Positions 1 to 5,914 of a stretch of DNA of 7,459 nucleotides are shown here, piece after piece. The notes under the pieces are model-generated. The model was not told the DNA's origin. It made no database searches and saw nothing but the letters and a program-made list of their open reading frames with translations. Origin of the DNA: Anaerocolumna sp. (GTDB taxonomy: Bacteria; Bacillota; Clostridia; Lachnospirales; Lachnospiraceae). The stretch covers positions 1 to 7,459 of the forward strand of contig JAQSYR010000071.1 of the NCBI GenBank assembly GCA_029256035.1. The letters are read 5' to 3'. Both the position numbers and the translations under genes were made by a program. Each line of letters opens with the position of its first letter. Within the stretch, counting starts at the first letter, position 1.

Positions 1-1747
1 CAAAATCAATCTTTCGGGTAATGGTATCAATTTTAATTACATAATCCGTATCTGTTGACTCAATCTCTGCTTCATTATTAATAAATAGACGGCTGTTTTT
101 TCCATAGCCATAAGCCAGATAAATATAATCAGCATCCTTTTCTGTAATCTCTGCAGCAAGCTTATGATCAGAAAATATGCCAAGACCTGTATTCTCCAGC
201 GATTTTTCTCTAGGCGAAATAATAGGAATCATAGTTGCTAGATGTTCATCATTTTTACTACGTATGAGATCTCCAATTATCACTTCCTCTTTTCCTACAT
301 TAAGTAAATTAATGCGAAACAATCGGTCCAGATATTCCCCTACTCCACTGGTTACGTCACCATTTAACCCAATAATGTCCTTTGCCTTATCTTCCGATAA
401 AAATACTAAAGTATTTCGCCCAAGTTCGTATTTATTTTCAATATAGCGGAGAAATTCATCTAAATAATCTTCATTTTCAGCCAAATCTTTTCCTAATATT
501 ATGGCTTTAATATGACTAAAATCTAATTGTTTATCTGACTGAAGTCGGTTCATTTCTTCAATTTCCCAAAAATCTCTACCAGTTAATTCAATGGTTAATT
601 TGTCAGAATCCGTACTTCCCTGCCCAGTAATAGCTTCTAAATCGGGAAGAATATAGTAAACTGTAATCTCACCATCCACTAAATCCACACCCATGGTCTG
701 AACAAAATTACGATCTTCAATTTCAGTCATATCTTTGCAGGCTGTTAAACTGGTAACTGAGATTAGACTAATTAGTAATAACATTGTTTTTACTGCTGAT
801 TTTCTTTTTGCTCCCCGTAATTTTCCAATAATAACCACTTTCGCAAAGAAGCTTAAATAATAAATAAAACCGCTGATTAAAGTAAAAATACTTAACATCC
901 AGATACCAATAATAAAAGCATCCTGACGCTTAATAAAACCACCGGGCATATCAATGGATTGGATAATAATAACAGTTGACCACAATTTTCCTTTGGTTTC
1001 CTGTAACCCTAAAATACCTGCTGTTATAATAAAGAATAATAGATCTAAAACCCCTACAACCAGAATGGATTGTACAAGATAATGAAAGATTTTCTTTTCT
1101 TTTTTTAATAATTCTTTCTCCATATTTACTAAAGGAACAGAAAAAAGCAAAAGTTCCAGCATGGTAAATGTTAAAAAAATCATATATCCACCATTAACAA
1201 TATCACCAAACTTTTCTGTAAAGATGGGCATAAGATTTGATAAATCCACTTTACTTATTCCCATAAGTGTAAAGAAAAAGATGGGAATTATTACAAGAAA
1301 ATAAAGTACTTCTGCAATTCTTGCTCTAACTTCCACTCCTTTTGAAGCTGCATAGGCAGACACGGCCAATAATAAAAACAGAATAAGTTTGGTATCTGTA
1401 TCTTCTAATAATGTTTCTTTTATTACTTCTCCAAATAACCTGGTGACTAAGATGGTACAGGCTACTATTTTAATCATATATAAAATTCCAATGATAAATG
1501 TTAAAAATTTACCTACAGTATGAGCAGCATAATCCATTAGATTATTTTCAATGGATTTTGTTAGTAATAATAGAAAACCTGTATAGATGAGTGCAATAAT
1601 AATACTAAGTATAATGGCGCTAATTCCATCTCTACCAGCTGATTCAACAGCAATTCTTGGAATTATGAGCCATGATATACTAAATAAGTCAAATACAACA
1701 ATTCGCTTTAATTGTCTTAATGATATTTTTTCATTATCTGAAAACAT
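1..1747 (-). CDS. GerB-GerC fusion: spore germination permease joined to germination lipoprotein (3' end outside window)
   Basis: This is the second gene of a germinant receptor operon. From the ATG at 1747 the frame stays open for 582 codons to the window edge. Residues 1-308 look like a GerB permease of the APC superfamily, with hydrophobic helices near 14-33, 40-62, 81-105, 119-134, 143-163, 185-207, 220-248 and 276-308. A basic stretch (KLRGAKRKSAVK, 309-320) is followed by a lipoprotein-signal segment ending in the lipobox LTAC, with Cys337. Residues 338-582 match the GerC N-terminal region, including IEDRNFVQTMGVD and ELGRNTLVFLSEDKA. GerB proteins normally have about 365 residues and 10 helices, so the last two helices appear to be missing. 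GerB and GerC are usually separate proteins that form an inner-membrane receptor with GerA and sense germinants. The start is supported by AAAGG 9 nt upstream, and the gene begins 22 nt after gerA, so the two are probably cotranscribed. About 100-150 GerC residues should lie beyond the window. Confidence 0.88.
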   Translation of the reverse strand, partial: MFSDNEKISLRQLKRIVVFDLFSISWLIIPRIAVESAGRDGISAIILSIIIALIYTGFLLLLTKSIENNLMDYAAHTVGKFLTFIIGILYMIKIVACTILVTRLFGEVIKETLLEDTDTKLILFLLLAVSAYAASKGVEVRARIAEVLYFLVIIPIFFFTLMGISKVDLSNLMPIFTEKFGDIVNGGYMIFLTFTMLELLLFSVPLVNMEKELLKKEKKIFHYLVQSILVVGVLDLLFFIITAGILGLQETKGKLWSTVIIIQSIDMPGGFIKRQDAFIIGIWMLSIFTLISGFIYYLSFFAKVVIIGKLRGAKRKSAVKTMLLLISLISVTSLTACKDMTEIEDRNFVQTMGVDLVDGEITVYYILPDLEAITGQGSTDSDKLTIELTGRDFWEIEEMNRLQSDKQLDFSHIKAIILGKDLAENEDYLDEFLRYIENKYELGRNTLVFLSEDKAKDIIGLNGDVTSGVGEYLDRLFRINLLNVGKEEVIIGDLIRSKNDEHLATMIPIISPREKSLENTGLGIFSDHKLAAEITEKDADYIYLAYGYGKNSRLFINNEAEIESTDTDYVIKIDTITRKIDF

Positions 1748-1769
1748 GGTTTTATGCCTTTCTATTCAT

Positions 1770-3284
1770 CTATTTTTTTCGTACTAACCTTGTCCTTTCT
1801 TCTTCTTTGGAAAAGGTTGGTCTCTGATTTAAATCTTTAATCGGATATTTTACCAAGGCATCTTTTCCATCACTGGAGGCTTTCATACCAGATGCAGCAA
1901 AAGGTAATAGATAAGGAACTCCAAAACTTTTTAAACCTGCAAGATGGATTAGTAAGATCATACATCCAAGAATAAAACCATAAAGGCCTAAGAAAGCAGA
2001 AAGTATAATTAATAAATATCGTATGACACGAAATGCAGAAGCAAATTCTTCATTGGGAACTGTAAAAGCACAGATTGCCGTTAAAGCAATAACAATTACT
2101 ACCATTGGACTTACTAAATTGGCACTTACTGCAGCATCGCCAATGACAAGACCACCAACAATACCAAGGGTACTTCCCATAGGTCCTGGAAGCCTAATTC
2201 CTGCCTCTAATAAAAGTTCAAAAGCTATTTCCATAAGGATTACTTCAAAAAGAACAGAAAATGGTACGCCACCTCTAGAGGCTGCAAAGGATAAAGCCAT
2301 TGCTGAGGATAAAAGTTCTGCCTGATAATTTACAACAGCAATATAAAGTCCAGGTAATGCAATGGTTAGTAAGGCCCCGATATAGCGTACAATACGAATG
2401 AATGTAGCAACTTCCCATCTTTTGTAGGCATCATCGGATGCCTGAAAAAAGGAATTAAGAGTACTAGGTAAGATTAATGCCATAGGCGAATTATCTACCA
2501 GAAGAACAACCCGGCCCTCAAGTATTGCTGATGCCGCCTTATCCGGTCGCTCTGTTGCCTGAAATTCAGGAAATGGTGAATACCAGTTGCGTTCCGTCAA
2601 CTGTTCTAACATACCGCAATCAAATATTCCATCAATTATAAATTCACTAATTCGTTTTTCAATATCAGCCACCACTTCCGGTTTCGCCACATCTTCAATA
2701 AAAACAATAGCTACATCTGTTAAGGTTCTGGTACCTACTTTTACTTGTTTCATTTTAAGATTCGTATCTTTGATTCTACGACGAAGCAAAATACGATTAA
2801 TATAAAAAGCTTCACTAAAACTTTCCTTTGACCCCCGGATAGCAACTTCATTTTCGCTGGTAGGTACTCCCCTGTTTGGCATCCCTCGAACCGATATTTT
2901 AATTGCTTTATCAAAACCGTCTACAAGAATAATGGTATCTCCACCCAAAATAAATTGTACTGCTTCATCCATAGTGATTACCTCAGCGATATCGGCAGAA
3001 CGTAACCCTTTATTTTTTATATATTCAAACTGATTTTCATTTGGCAGATCATCCATTTTATGAATCAAATAATGCAAAGTGTCTTCTTCCAGCAAATCTT
3101 TATTTACCATATTATCAATATAAATAAAATAAATATCTATTTTATTCACTCCACCAATAGTTAATTTTCTTTTTACTACATCAGCACAATCTTTAAATAA
3201 AGCTTCTAATGTGCTAATATTTTCAAAAAGCTGTTTTTCTAATTTCGCCGTTATTTTATTATATTCATCATGTAAAATTGCCAT
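1770..3284 (-). CDS. gerA: GerA-family spore germination protein (germinant receptor A subunit)
   Basis: This is the A subunit of a Ger-type receptor in the spore inner membrane, acting with GerB and GerC to trigger germination. Numbered from the ATG at 3284 (504 aa), residues 1 to about 295 are the soluble N-terminal domain. It includes FKDCADVVKR, the family segment RGSKESFSEAFYINRILLRRRI (written GPREGF in many relatives), and the highly conserved FQATERPDKAASAILEGRVV. The membrane domain follows, with hydrophobic stretches near 298-318, 340-363, 371-385, 391-409 and 420-450, including RLPGPMG and SFGVPYLLP. A basic tail ends in RKK. The frame extends upstream to a TTG at 3374 and an ATG at 3341, but neither has a convincing ribosome site. 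The ATG at 3284 has GGTGAT 4 nt upstream and gives a normal family length. GerA operons are usually expressed in the forespore under sigma-G, but I could not place a sigma-G promoter with confidence. Which germinant is sensed cannot be read from sequence. Confidence 0.93.
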   Translation of the reverse strand: MAILHDEYNKITAKLEKQLFENISTLEALFKDCADVVKRKLTIGGVNKIDIYFIYIDNMVNKDLLEEDTLHYLIHKMDDLPNENQFEYIKNKGLRSADIAEVITMDEAVQFILGGDTIILVDGFDKAIKISVRGMPNRGVPTSENEVAIRGSKESFSEAFYINRILLRRRIKDTNLKMKQVKVGTRTLTDVAIVFIEDVAKPEVVADIEKRISEFIIDGIFDCGMLEQLTERNWYSPFPEFQATERPDKAASAILEGRVVLLVDNSPMALILPSTLNSFFQASDDAYKRWEVATFIRIVRYIGALLTIALPGLYIAVVNYQAELLSSAMALSFAASRGGVPFSVLFEVILMEIAFELLLEAGIRLPGPMGSTLGIVGGLVIGDAAVSANLVSPMVVIVIALTAICAFTVPNEEFASAFRVIRYLLIILSAFLGLYGFILGCMILLIHLAGLKSFGVPYLLPFAASGMKASSDGKDALVKYPIKDLNQRPTFSKEEERTRLVRKK

Positions 3285-3288
3285 CTTT

Positions 3289-3294
3289 ATCACC
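3289..3294 (-). promoter_or_regulatory. Ribosome binding site supporting the gerA start at 3284
   Basis: On the minus strand GGTGAT lies 4 nt before the ATG at 3284 and matches the 3' part of the AGGAGGTGATC anti-16S consensus. The longer in-frame starts (TTG 3374, ATG 3341) have nothing comparable, so the shorter gerA is preferred. Confidence 0.55.
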
Positions 3295-3320
3295 GTTCCT
3301 ATGGTATCCGTTATTAGTCT

Positions 3321-3334
3321 AAGTTTGTAAACTT
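3321..3334. repeat. Palindrome AAGTTTGTAAACTT, copy 1
   Basis: The 14-bp inverted repeat AAGTTT-GT-AAACTT shares the 12-mer AGTTTGTAAACT with a second copy at 3404-3415, 82 bp away. It sits about 40 bp upstream of the preferred gerA start, in a place suited to an operator. The core TTGTAAAC resembles one arm of the BirA operator (TTGTAAACC, spacer, GGTTTACAA), but no partner arm is present at the usual distance, so the binding protein is unknown. Confidence 0.4.
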
Positions 3335-3403
3335 CTTTCATATTATATCCAAATAAGGTGATATTATTTGTCAAAATCTATATTATCCAAATATACCAAT
3401 TTC

Positions 3404-3425
3404 AGTTTGTAAACTACACATGTAG
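3404..3425. repeat. Palindrome AGTTTGTAAACT, copy 2, with an abutting inverted repeat
   Basis: AGTTT-GT-AAACT (3404-3415) repeats the core of the palindrome at 3321-3334 exactly. It runs directly into a second inverted repeat, CTACA-CA-TGTAG (3414-3425). The pair lies about 60 bp upstream of the birA -35 box and about 120 bp upstream of the gerA start, so it could serve either direction. The role as a protein-binding site is inferred only from symmetry and repetition. Confidence 0.4.
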
Positions 3426-3483
3426 AATGCAATTCTTTGTCTTCCATTTTGATTATAAATTGTCACCTTTTTGCTATGTTCGG

Positions 3484-3511
3484 TTGACAATAATATTTTG
3501 TTTGATATAAT
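3484..3511 (+). promoter_or_regulatory. Sigma-A promoter for birA-bioY
   Basis: A perfect -35 hexamer TTGACA (3484-3489) and a perfect -10 hexamer TATAAT (3506-3511) are separated by 16 bp. TG at 3503-3504 adds an extended -10 element. Transcription should start near 3518, giving a leader of roughly 105 nt before the birA ATG. It is the only well-formed promoter in the window and predicts strong vegetative transcription unless it is repressed. Confidence 0.85.
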
Positions 3512-3523
3512 AGTTCTAGCGAA

Positions 3524-3537
3524 ATATGATGTCATAT
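3524..3537 (+). repeat. Inverted repeat just downstream of the birA transcription start
   Basis: ATATGA-TG-TCATAT is a perfect 6-bp inverted repeat at about +7 to +20 of the predicted birA transcript. With a 2-nt centre it is a better DNA operator candidate than an RNA hairpin. No protein can be assigned. BirA itself is a possible candidate, but the sequence does not match the known BirA box. Confidence 0.35.
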
Positions 3538-3570
3538 ATGCATAAGAAAAATAGAAAGGACCAATCTCAT

Positions 3571-3609
3571 TTCATTTGCTAATAAATGAATATTGTACAA
3601 AATACAATA
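3571..3609 (+). promoter_or_regulatory. Two adjacent hairpins in the birA leader
   Basis: Two perfect 7-bp inverted repeats sit back to back. The first is TTCATTT-GCTAAT-AAATGAA (3571-3590) and the second is TATTGTA-CAAAA-TACAATA (3591-3609). They end 4 nt before the birA ribosome site AGGA at 3614. Both stems are AT-rich and weak as RNA and no U-tract follows, so they do not form an intrinsic terminator. They could affect translation initiation or act as DNA operators. No known riboswitch is recognised. Confidence 0.4.
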
Positions 3610-3613
3610 GATT

Positions 3614-3617
3614 AGGA
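3614..3617 (+). promoter_or_regulatory. Ribosome binding site deciding the birA start
   Basis: AGGA lies 6 nt upstream of the ATG at 3624. The open frame extends to a TTG at 3576, but that codon lies inside the first leader hairpin and lacks a ribosome site. The ATG also matches where BirA homologues begin. Confidence 0.7.
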
Positions 3618-3623
3618 ATTTAT

Positions 3624-4613
3624 ATGAATTTAAAACAAGAAGTGTTAACAAAGCTTGAATCAAATCGAGGTGTAAGTATTTCTGGTGCAAAACTTGCCAA
3701 GGAGCTATATGTTAGTAGAAATGCTGTCTGGAAAGCTATAAAATCCTTACAGGAAGACGGCTACTCCATAACAGCTGTCACTAACAAAGGGTACTGCCTT
3801 TCAGATAATACGGATATCCTTTCTGCCCAAAGCATTTTAAAATATTTGAATACTAACTCAGATAACCTAAAGATTGAGGTGTATAAAACCATTTCTTCCA
3901 CCAATTCGGTTTTAAAAAAGGAAGCGGAACTTGGGGAACCAGAAGGCAAAGTAATTATTGCAGAAGAACAAACCAGTGGTAGAGGAAGAATGGGACGGGA
4001 ATTTTATTCTCCACCAGATACGGGAATCTATATGAGTATACTTTTACGTCCTACTATTACAGCAGAAGAATCTTTATTTATTACTACTTCTGCAGCTGTA
4101 GCTGTAGCGAAAGCTATTGAAACAGTGGCTGGTTGTAAAGCCAGTATAAAATGGGTCAATGATATCTACTGTTTTGATAAAAAAGTTTGTGGTATTTTAA
4201 CAGAAGGTGCCATGGATATAGAAAATGGAAAATTAAAATATGCGGTTCTAGGAATTGGTGTTAATGTAATACAGCCAAAAGGAGATTTTCCTGGCGACTT
4301 AAAAAAGATTGCAACCGCAATATTTAAAGATGGAGATTATACCACAGATGGAAAAAGTCGGTTAGCAGCTGAAATTTTGAATTACTTTTGGAAGTATTAT
4401 AAATCGTTAGAGAACCGAGAATTTATGGAGGAATATATTAACCGTTCCTTTTTAATTGGAGAGGAAATTAATATAATCTCTGGAAATGCATTTAGAAAAG
4501 CAGTTGCAATTGGAATAGATAAAGAATGCAGGCTAATTGTTAGAGAGGAAGATGAAACCATAACTACAATATCTTCCGGTGAAGTGAGTATAAGAAAAGT
4601 CCCAAACATATAA
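3624..4613 (+). CDS. birA: Bifunctional biotin-protein ligase / biotin operon repressor BirA
   Basis: BirA activates biotin with ATP to biotinyl-5'-AMP and attaches it to a lysine of biotin-dependent enzymes such as acetyl-CoA carboxylase carrier protein. The 329-aa product has the full three-domain layout. An N-terminal winged helix (about 1-60, with SRNAVWKAIKSLQEDGY) marks it as the DNA-binding, repressor-type class. The catalytic domain (about 80-270) has SSTN at 91-94, the ATP/biotin-binding loop GRGRMGR at 119-125, KWVNDI at 176-181 (KWPNDI in many relatives), the conserved lysine K187 in KVCGIL, and GIGVNV at 210-215. A C-terminal SH3-like domain follows (about 275-326). It is transcribed from the strong promoter at 3484-3511 and precedes bioY on the same strand. 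Autoregulation and control of bioY are plausible, but no canonical BirA operator is visible at either gene. Confidence 0.96.
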   Translation: MNLKQEVLTKLESNRGVSISGAKLAKELYVSRNAVWKAIKSLQEDGYSITAVTNKGYCLSDNTDILSAQSILKYLNTNSDNLKIEVYKTISSTNSVLKKEAELGEPEGKVIIAEEQTSGRGRMGREFYSPPDTGIYMSILLRPTITAEESLFITTSAAVAVAKAIETVAGCKASIKWVNDIYCFDKKVCGILTEGAMDIENGKLKYAVLGIGVNVIQPKGDFPGDLKKIATAIFKDGDYTTDGKSRLAAEILNYFWKYYKSLENREFMEEYINRSFLIGEEINIISGNAFRKAVAIGIDKECRLIVREEDETITTISSGEVSIRKVPNI

Positions 4614-4646
4614 ATAATAAACATATAAACAATAAATATAAATAAT
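4604..4646 (+). repeat. Short tandem repeat, about three 15-bp units
   Basis: AAACATATAAATAAT (4604-4618) is followed by AAACATATAAACAAT (4619-4633) and a 13-bp version lacking CA, AAATATAAATAAT (4634-4646). The first unit overlaps the last codons and the stop of birA. The rest forms the nearly pure A/T spacer before bioY. It looks like a slippage-generated microrepeat, and no function is evident. Confidence 0.6.
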
Positions 4647-4687
4647 ATAAAACATTATAATATAAAAAAATTGAACTAATTGAATAT

Positions 4688-4693
4688 GAGGAG
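4688..4693 (+). promoter_or_regulatory. Ribosome binding site deciding the bioY start
   Basis: GAGGAG lies 7 nt before the GTG at 4701. Upstream in-frame starts (TTG 4680, ATG 4686) have no ribosome site, and the ATG at 4686-4688 overlaps this motif. GTG at 4701 is therefore the likely start. Confidence 0.75.
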
Positions 4694-4700
4694 TATCCAA

Positions 4701-5282
4701 GTGAAAAATGAAAGTATTAATACAAAATTAATAACACAGAAATCAAAAATATCTTTAAGGGAACTTATGTATACTGCCCTTTTTTCATCTATAATCGTAA
4801 TTTTATCTCAAATTGCAATACCAATGCCATTTGGTGTTCCTATTACTTTACAGACATTGGCAATTGCCTTATGCGGTTATGTACTAGGTGTTAAATATGG
4901 TTTATTCTCAATTATCGTTTACATACTTCTAGGGGCAGTTGGTCTTCCCGTGTTTGCAAACTTTAAAGGTGGGTTCCAGGCCATATTTGGAATGACTGGA
5001 GGTTTTATCTGGGGGTTTATCATCTTAGTTACATTATGTGGATTGCATTTTAAGATAAAAGGGAAAATTGCAGCCATACTACTTGGTGTCCTGGGTCTGC
5101 TTCTATGTCATTTACTTGGTGTCCTGCAGTTTAGTATAGTAACTTCTACTCCAATAGCCCAGTCTCTGCTTCTAGTTTCTATTCCATTTCTTCCAAAAGA
5201 TATCTTCTCAATTATAGCAGCGTATTTTTTGGCACTGGTTCTTAGAAAGCGTTTGCTAGACGCAGAAAAAGAATATTATTAA
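4701..5282 (+). CDS. bioY: BioY biotin transporter (S component of an ECF-type importer)
   Basis: BioY is the high-affinity biotin-binding membrane protein. It works with the shared energy-coupling ATPases and EcfT, which are not in this window, or in some bacteria alone. The 193-aa product, typical in size, is almost entirely membrane-embedded. Hydrophobic segments lie near 22-40, 50-64, 66-82, 99-117, 121-144 and 166-183, after a short polar N-terminus. Family hallmarks include AIPMPFGVPITLQTLAIAL (39-57), the glycine-rich GLPVFANFKGG (81-91) with GMTGGFIWGF (97-106), and LPKD (164-167). It follows birA by 87 bp without a visible terminator or a complete promoter, so cotranscription is likely. 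Its stop codon overlaps that of the convergent scpB by 4 bp. No BirA operator is seen upstream. Confidence 0.95.
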   Translation: MKNESINTKLITQKSKISLRELMYTALFSSIIVILSQIAIPMPFGVPITLQTLAIALCGYVLGVKYGLFSIIVYILLGAVGLPVFANFKGGFQAIFGMTGGFIWGFIILVTLCGLHFKIKGKIAAILLGVLGLLLCHLLGVLQFSIVTSTPIAQSLLLVSIPFLPKDIFSIIAAYFLALVLRKRLLDAEKEYY

Positions 5283-5848
5283 ATATCAAGCTTTAATTGG
5301 ATTTCCTCTTCTGCTTCCAGCTTAAAGTCTTCAACTTTTTCAGGATGTACCACCGGAAGGTCTTCTAGGGATTGGATACCAAAACTTCGAAGAAATTCTT
5401 CTGTTGTACCAAATAAGATTGGCCTTCCAGGTGCATCTAATCGACCAATTTCACATGCTAAATTATACTCAACTAATTTATTAACTGCATGATCACATTT
5501 TACCCCACGTATTGCTTCTATTTCCTGCTTTGTTATTGGCTGCTTATAAGCAATAATAGAAAGGGTTTCCAACAATACATCTGTTAGAACATGTTTTTTC
5601 GGAATATGGGCAATTTTAATAATAGATTCATACATCTCTTGCTTTGTACACATCTGAAAGGCTGATTCTAATTCGATTATCTTAATTCCCCGTTCTTCTG
5701 ATTCATATTGATCCATCATATTGCGAATAATTTTTTTTGTTGTTTCTTCATCATGGTCAATAGCAGCTGCAATTCGTTCTAATTCAACAGCTTCTCCCAT
5801 AGTAAATAATATGGCTTCTATGACAGCTTCCAATCTTTTTAATTCCAT
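5279..5848 (-). CDS. scpB: Segregation and condensation protein ScpB
   Basis: ScpB dimerises and binds the kleisin ScpA, forming the SMC-ScpAB condensin that organises and separates chromosomes at the nucleoid. The 189-aa protein has the expected two winged-helix domains. The first covers about 5-80 (LEAVIEAILFTMGEAVELERIA) and the second about 85-160, with the family signature ETLSIIAYKQPITKQEIEAI at 94-113 and DAPGRPILFGTT at 138-149. An acidic tail closes the protein. The start is strongly supported by GGAGG (5854-5858) 5 nt upstream. It lies 66 nt after scpA on the same strand and is the last visible gene of that operon. Its stop overlaps the bioY stop from the other strand, leaving no terminator between the convergent genes. 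Confidence 0.96.
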   Translation of the reverse strand: MELKRLEAVIEAILFTMGEAVELERIAAAIDHDEETTKKIIRNMMDQYESEERGIKIIELESAFQMCTKQEMYESIIKIAHIPKKHVLTDVLLETLSIIAYKQPITKQEIEAIRGVKCDHAVNKLVEYNLACEIGRLDAPGRPILFGTTEEFLRSFGIQSLEDLPVVHPEKVEDFKLEAEEEIQLKLDI

Positions 5849-5914
5849 TATAACCTCCGCCGTTACTAAATATTAATTAAATTATAAACCATGAAATCAG
5901 AAGGCTTGTCCCAT

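Larger units (their letters stand above)
3285..3623. other. Divergent intergenic region between gerA and birA
   Basis: This 339-bp stretch separates the leftward germination operon from the rightward biotin unit and contains no convincing gene. From left to right it holds a palindrome at 3321-3334, a second copy of its 12-bp core at 3404-3415, an abutting inverted repeat at 3414-3425, a strong sigma-A promoter at 3484-3511 reading right, a short inverted repeat just after the predicted transcript start, two adjacent small hairpins, and the birA ribosome site. The gerA promoter should lie between about 3300 and 3420, but I could not identify it. Confidence 0.75.

Noticed and set aside
782..784. 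Separate gerC gene starting at the internal ATG
   Set aside because: No properly spaced ribosome site, no basic n-region for the signal peptide, and the frame is continuous with the upstream permease. Kept as an alternative within the fusion finding.
2023..2325. Plus-strand open frame of 100 codons, with others at 177-446, 1587-1787 and 2587-2805
   Set aside because: All are antisense to gerA or the gerB-gerC fusion, lack ribosome sites, and show no family features.
3342..3374. TTGACA (3369-3374) and TATAAT (3342-3347) on the minus strand upstream of gerA, resembling a sigma-A promoter
   Set aside because: The hexamers are 21 bp apart, too far for sigma-A, and gerA operons are normally forespore-expressed. 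The TATAAT also overlaps AT-rich sequence in which such hexamers are frequent.
4397..4624. Minus-strand open frame of 75 codons over the birA 3' end
   Set aside because: Antisense to the conserved SH3-like domain of birA and without a ribosome site or recognisable motif.
4656..4661. TATAAT in the birA-bioY spacer as a separate bioY promoter
   Set aside because: There is no acceptable -35 hexamer 16-18 bp upstream. The spacer is almost all A/T, so the hexamer is expected by chance.
5849..5914. Two TTAATTAA palindromes around the scpA-scpB gap as possible regulatory sites
   Set aside because: One of them contains the scpA stop codon. Eight-base A/T palindromes are common in this base composition, and nothing else supports a function.
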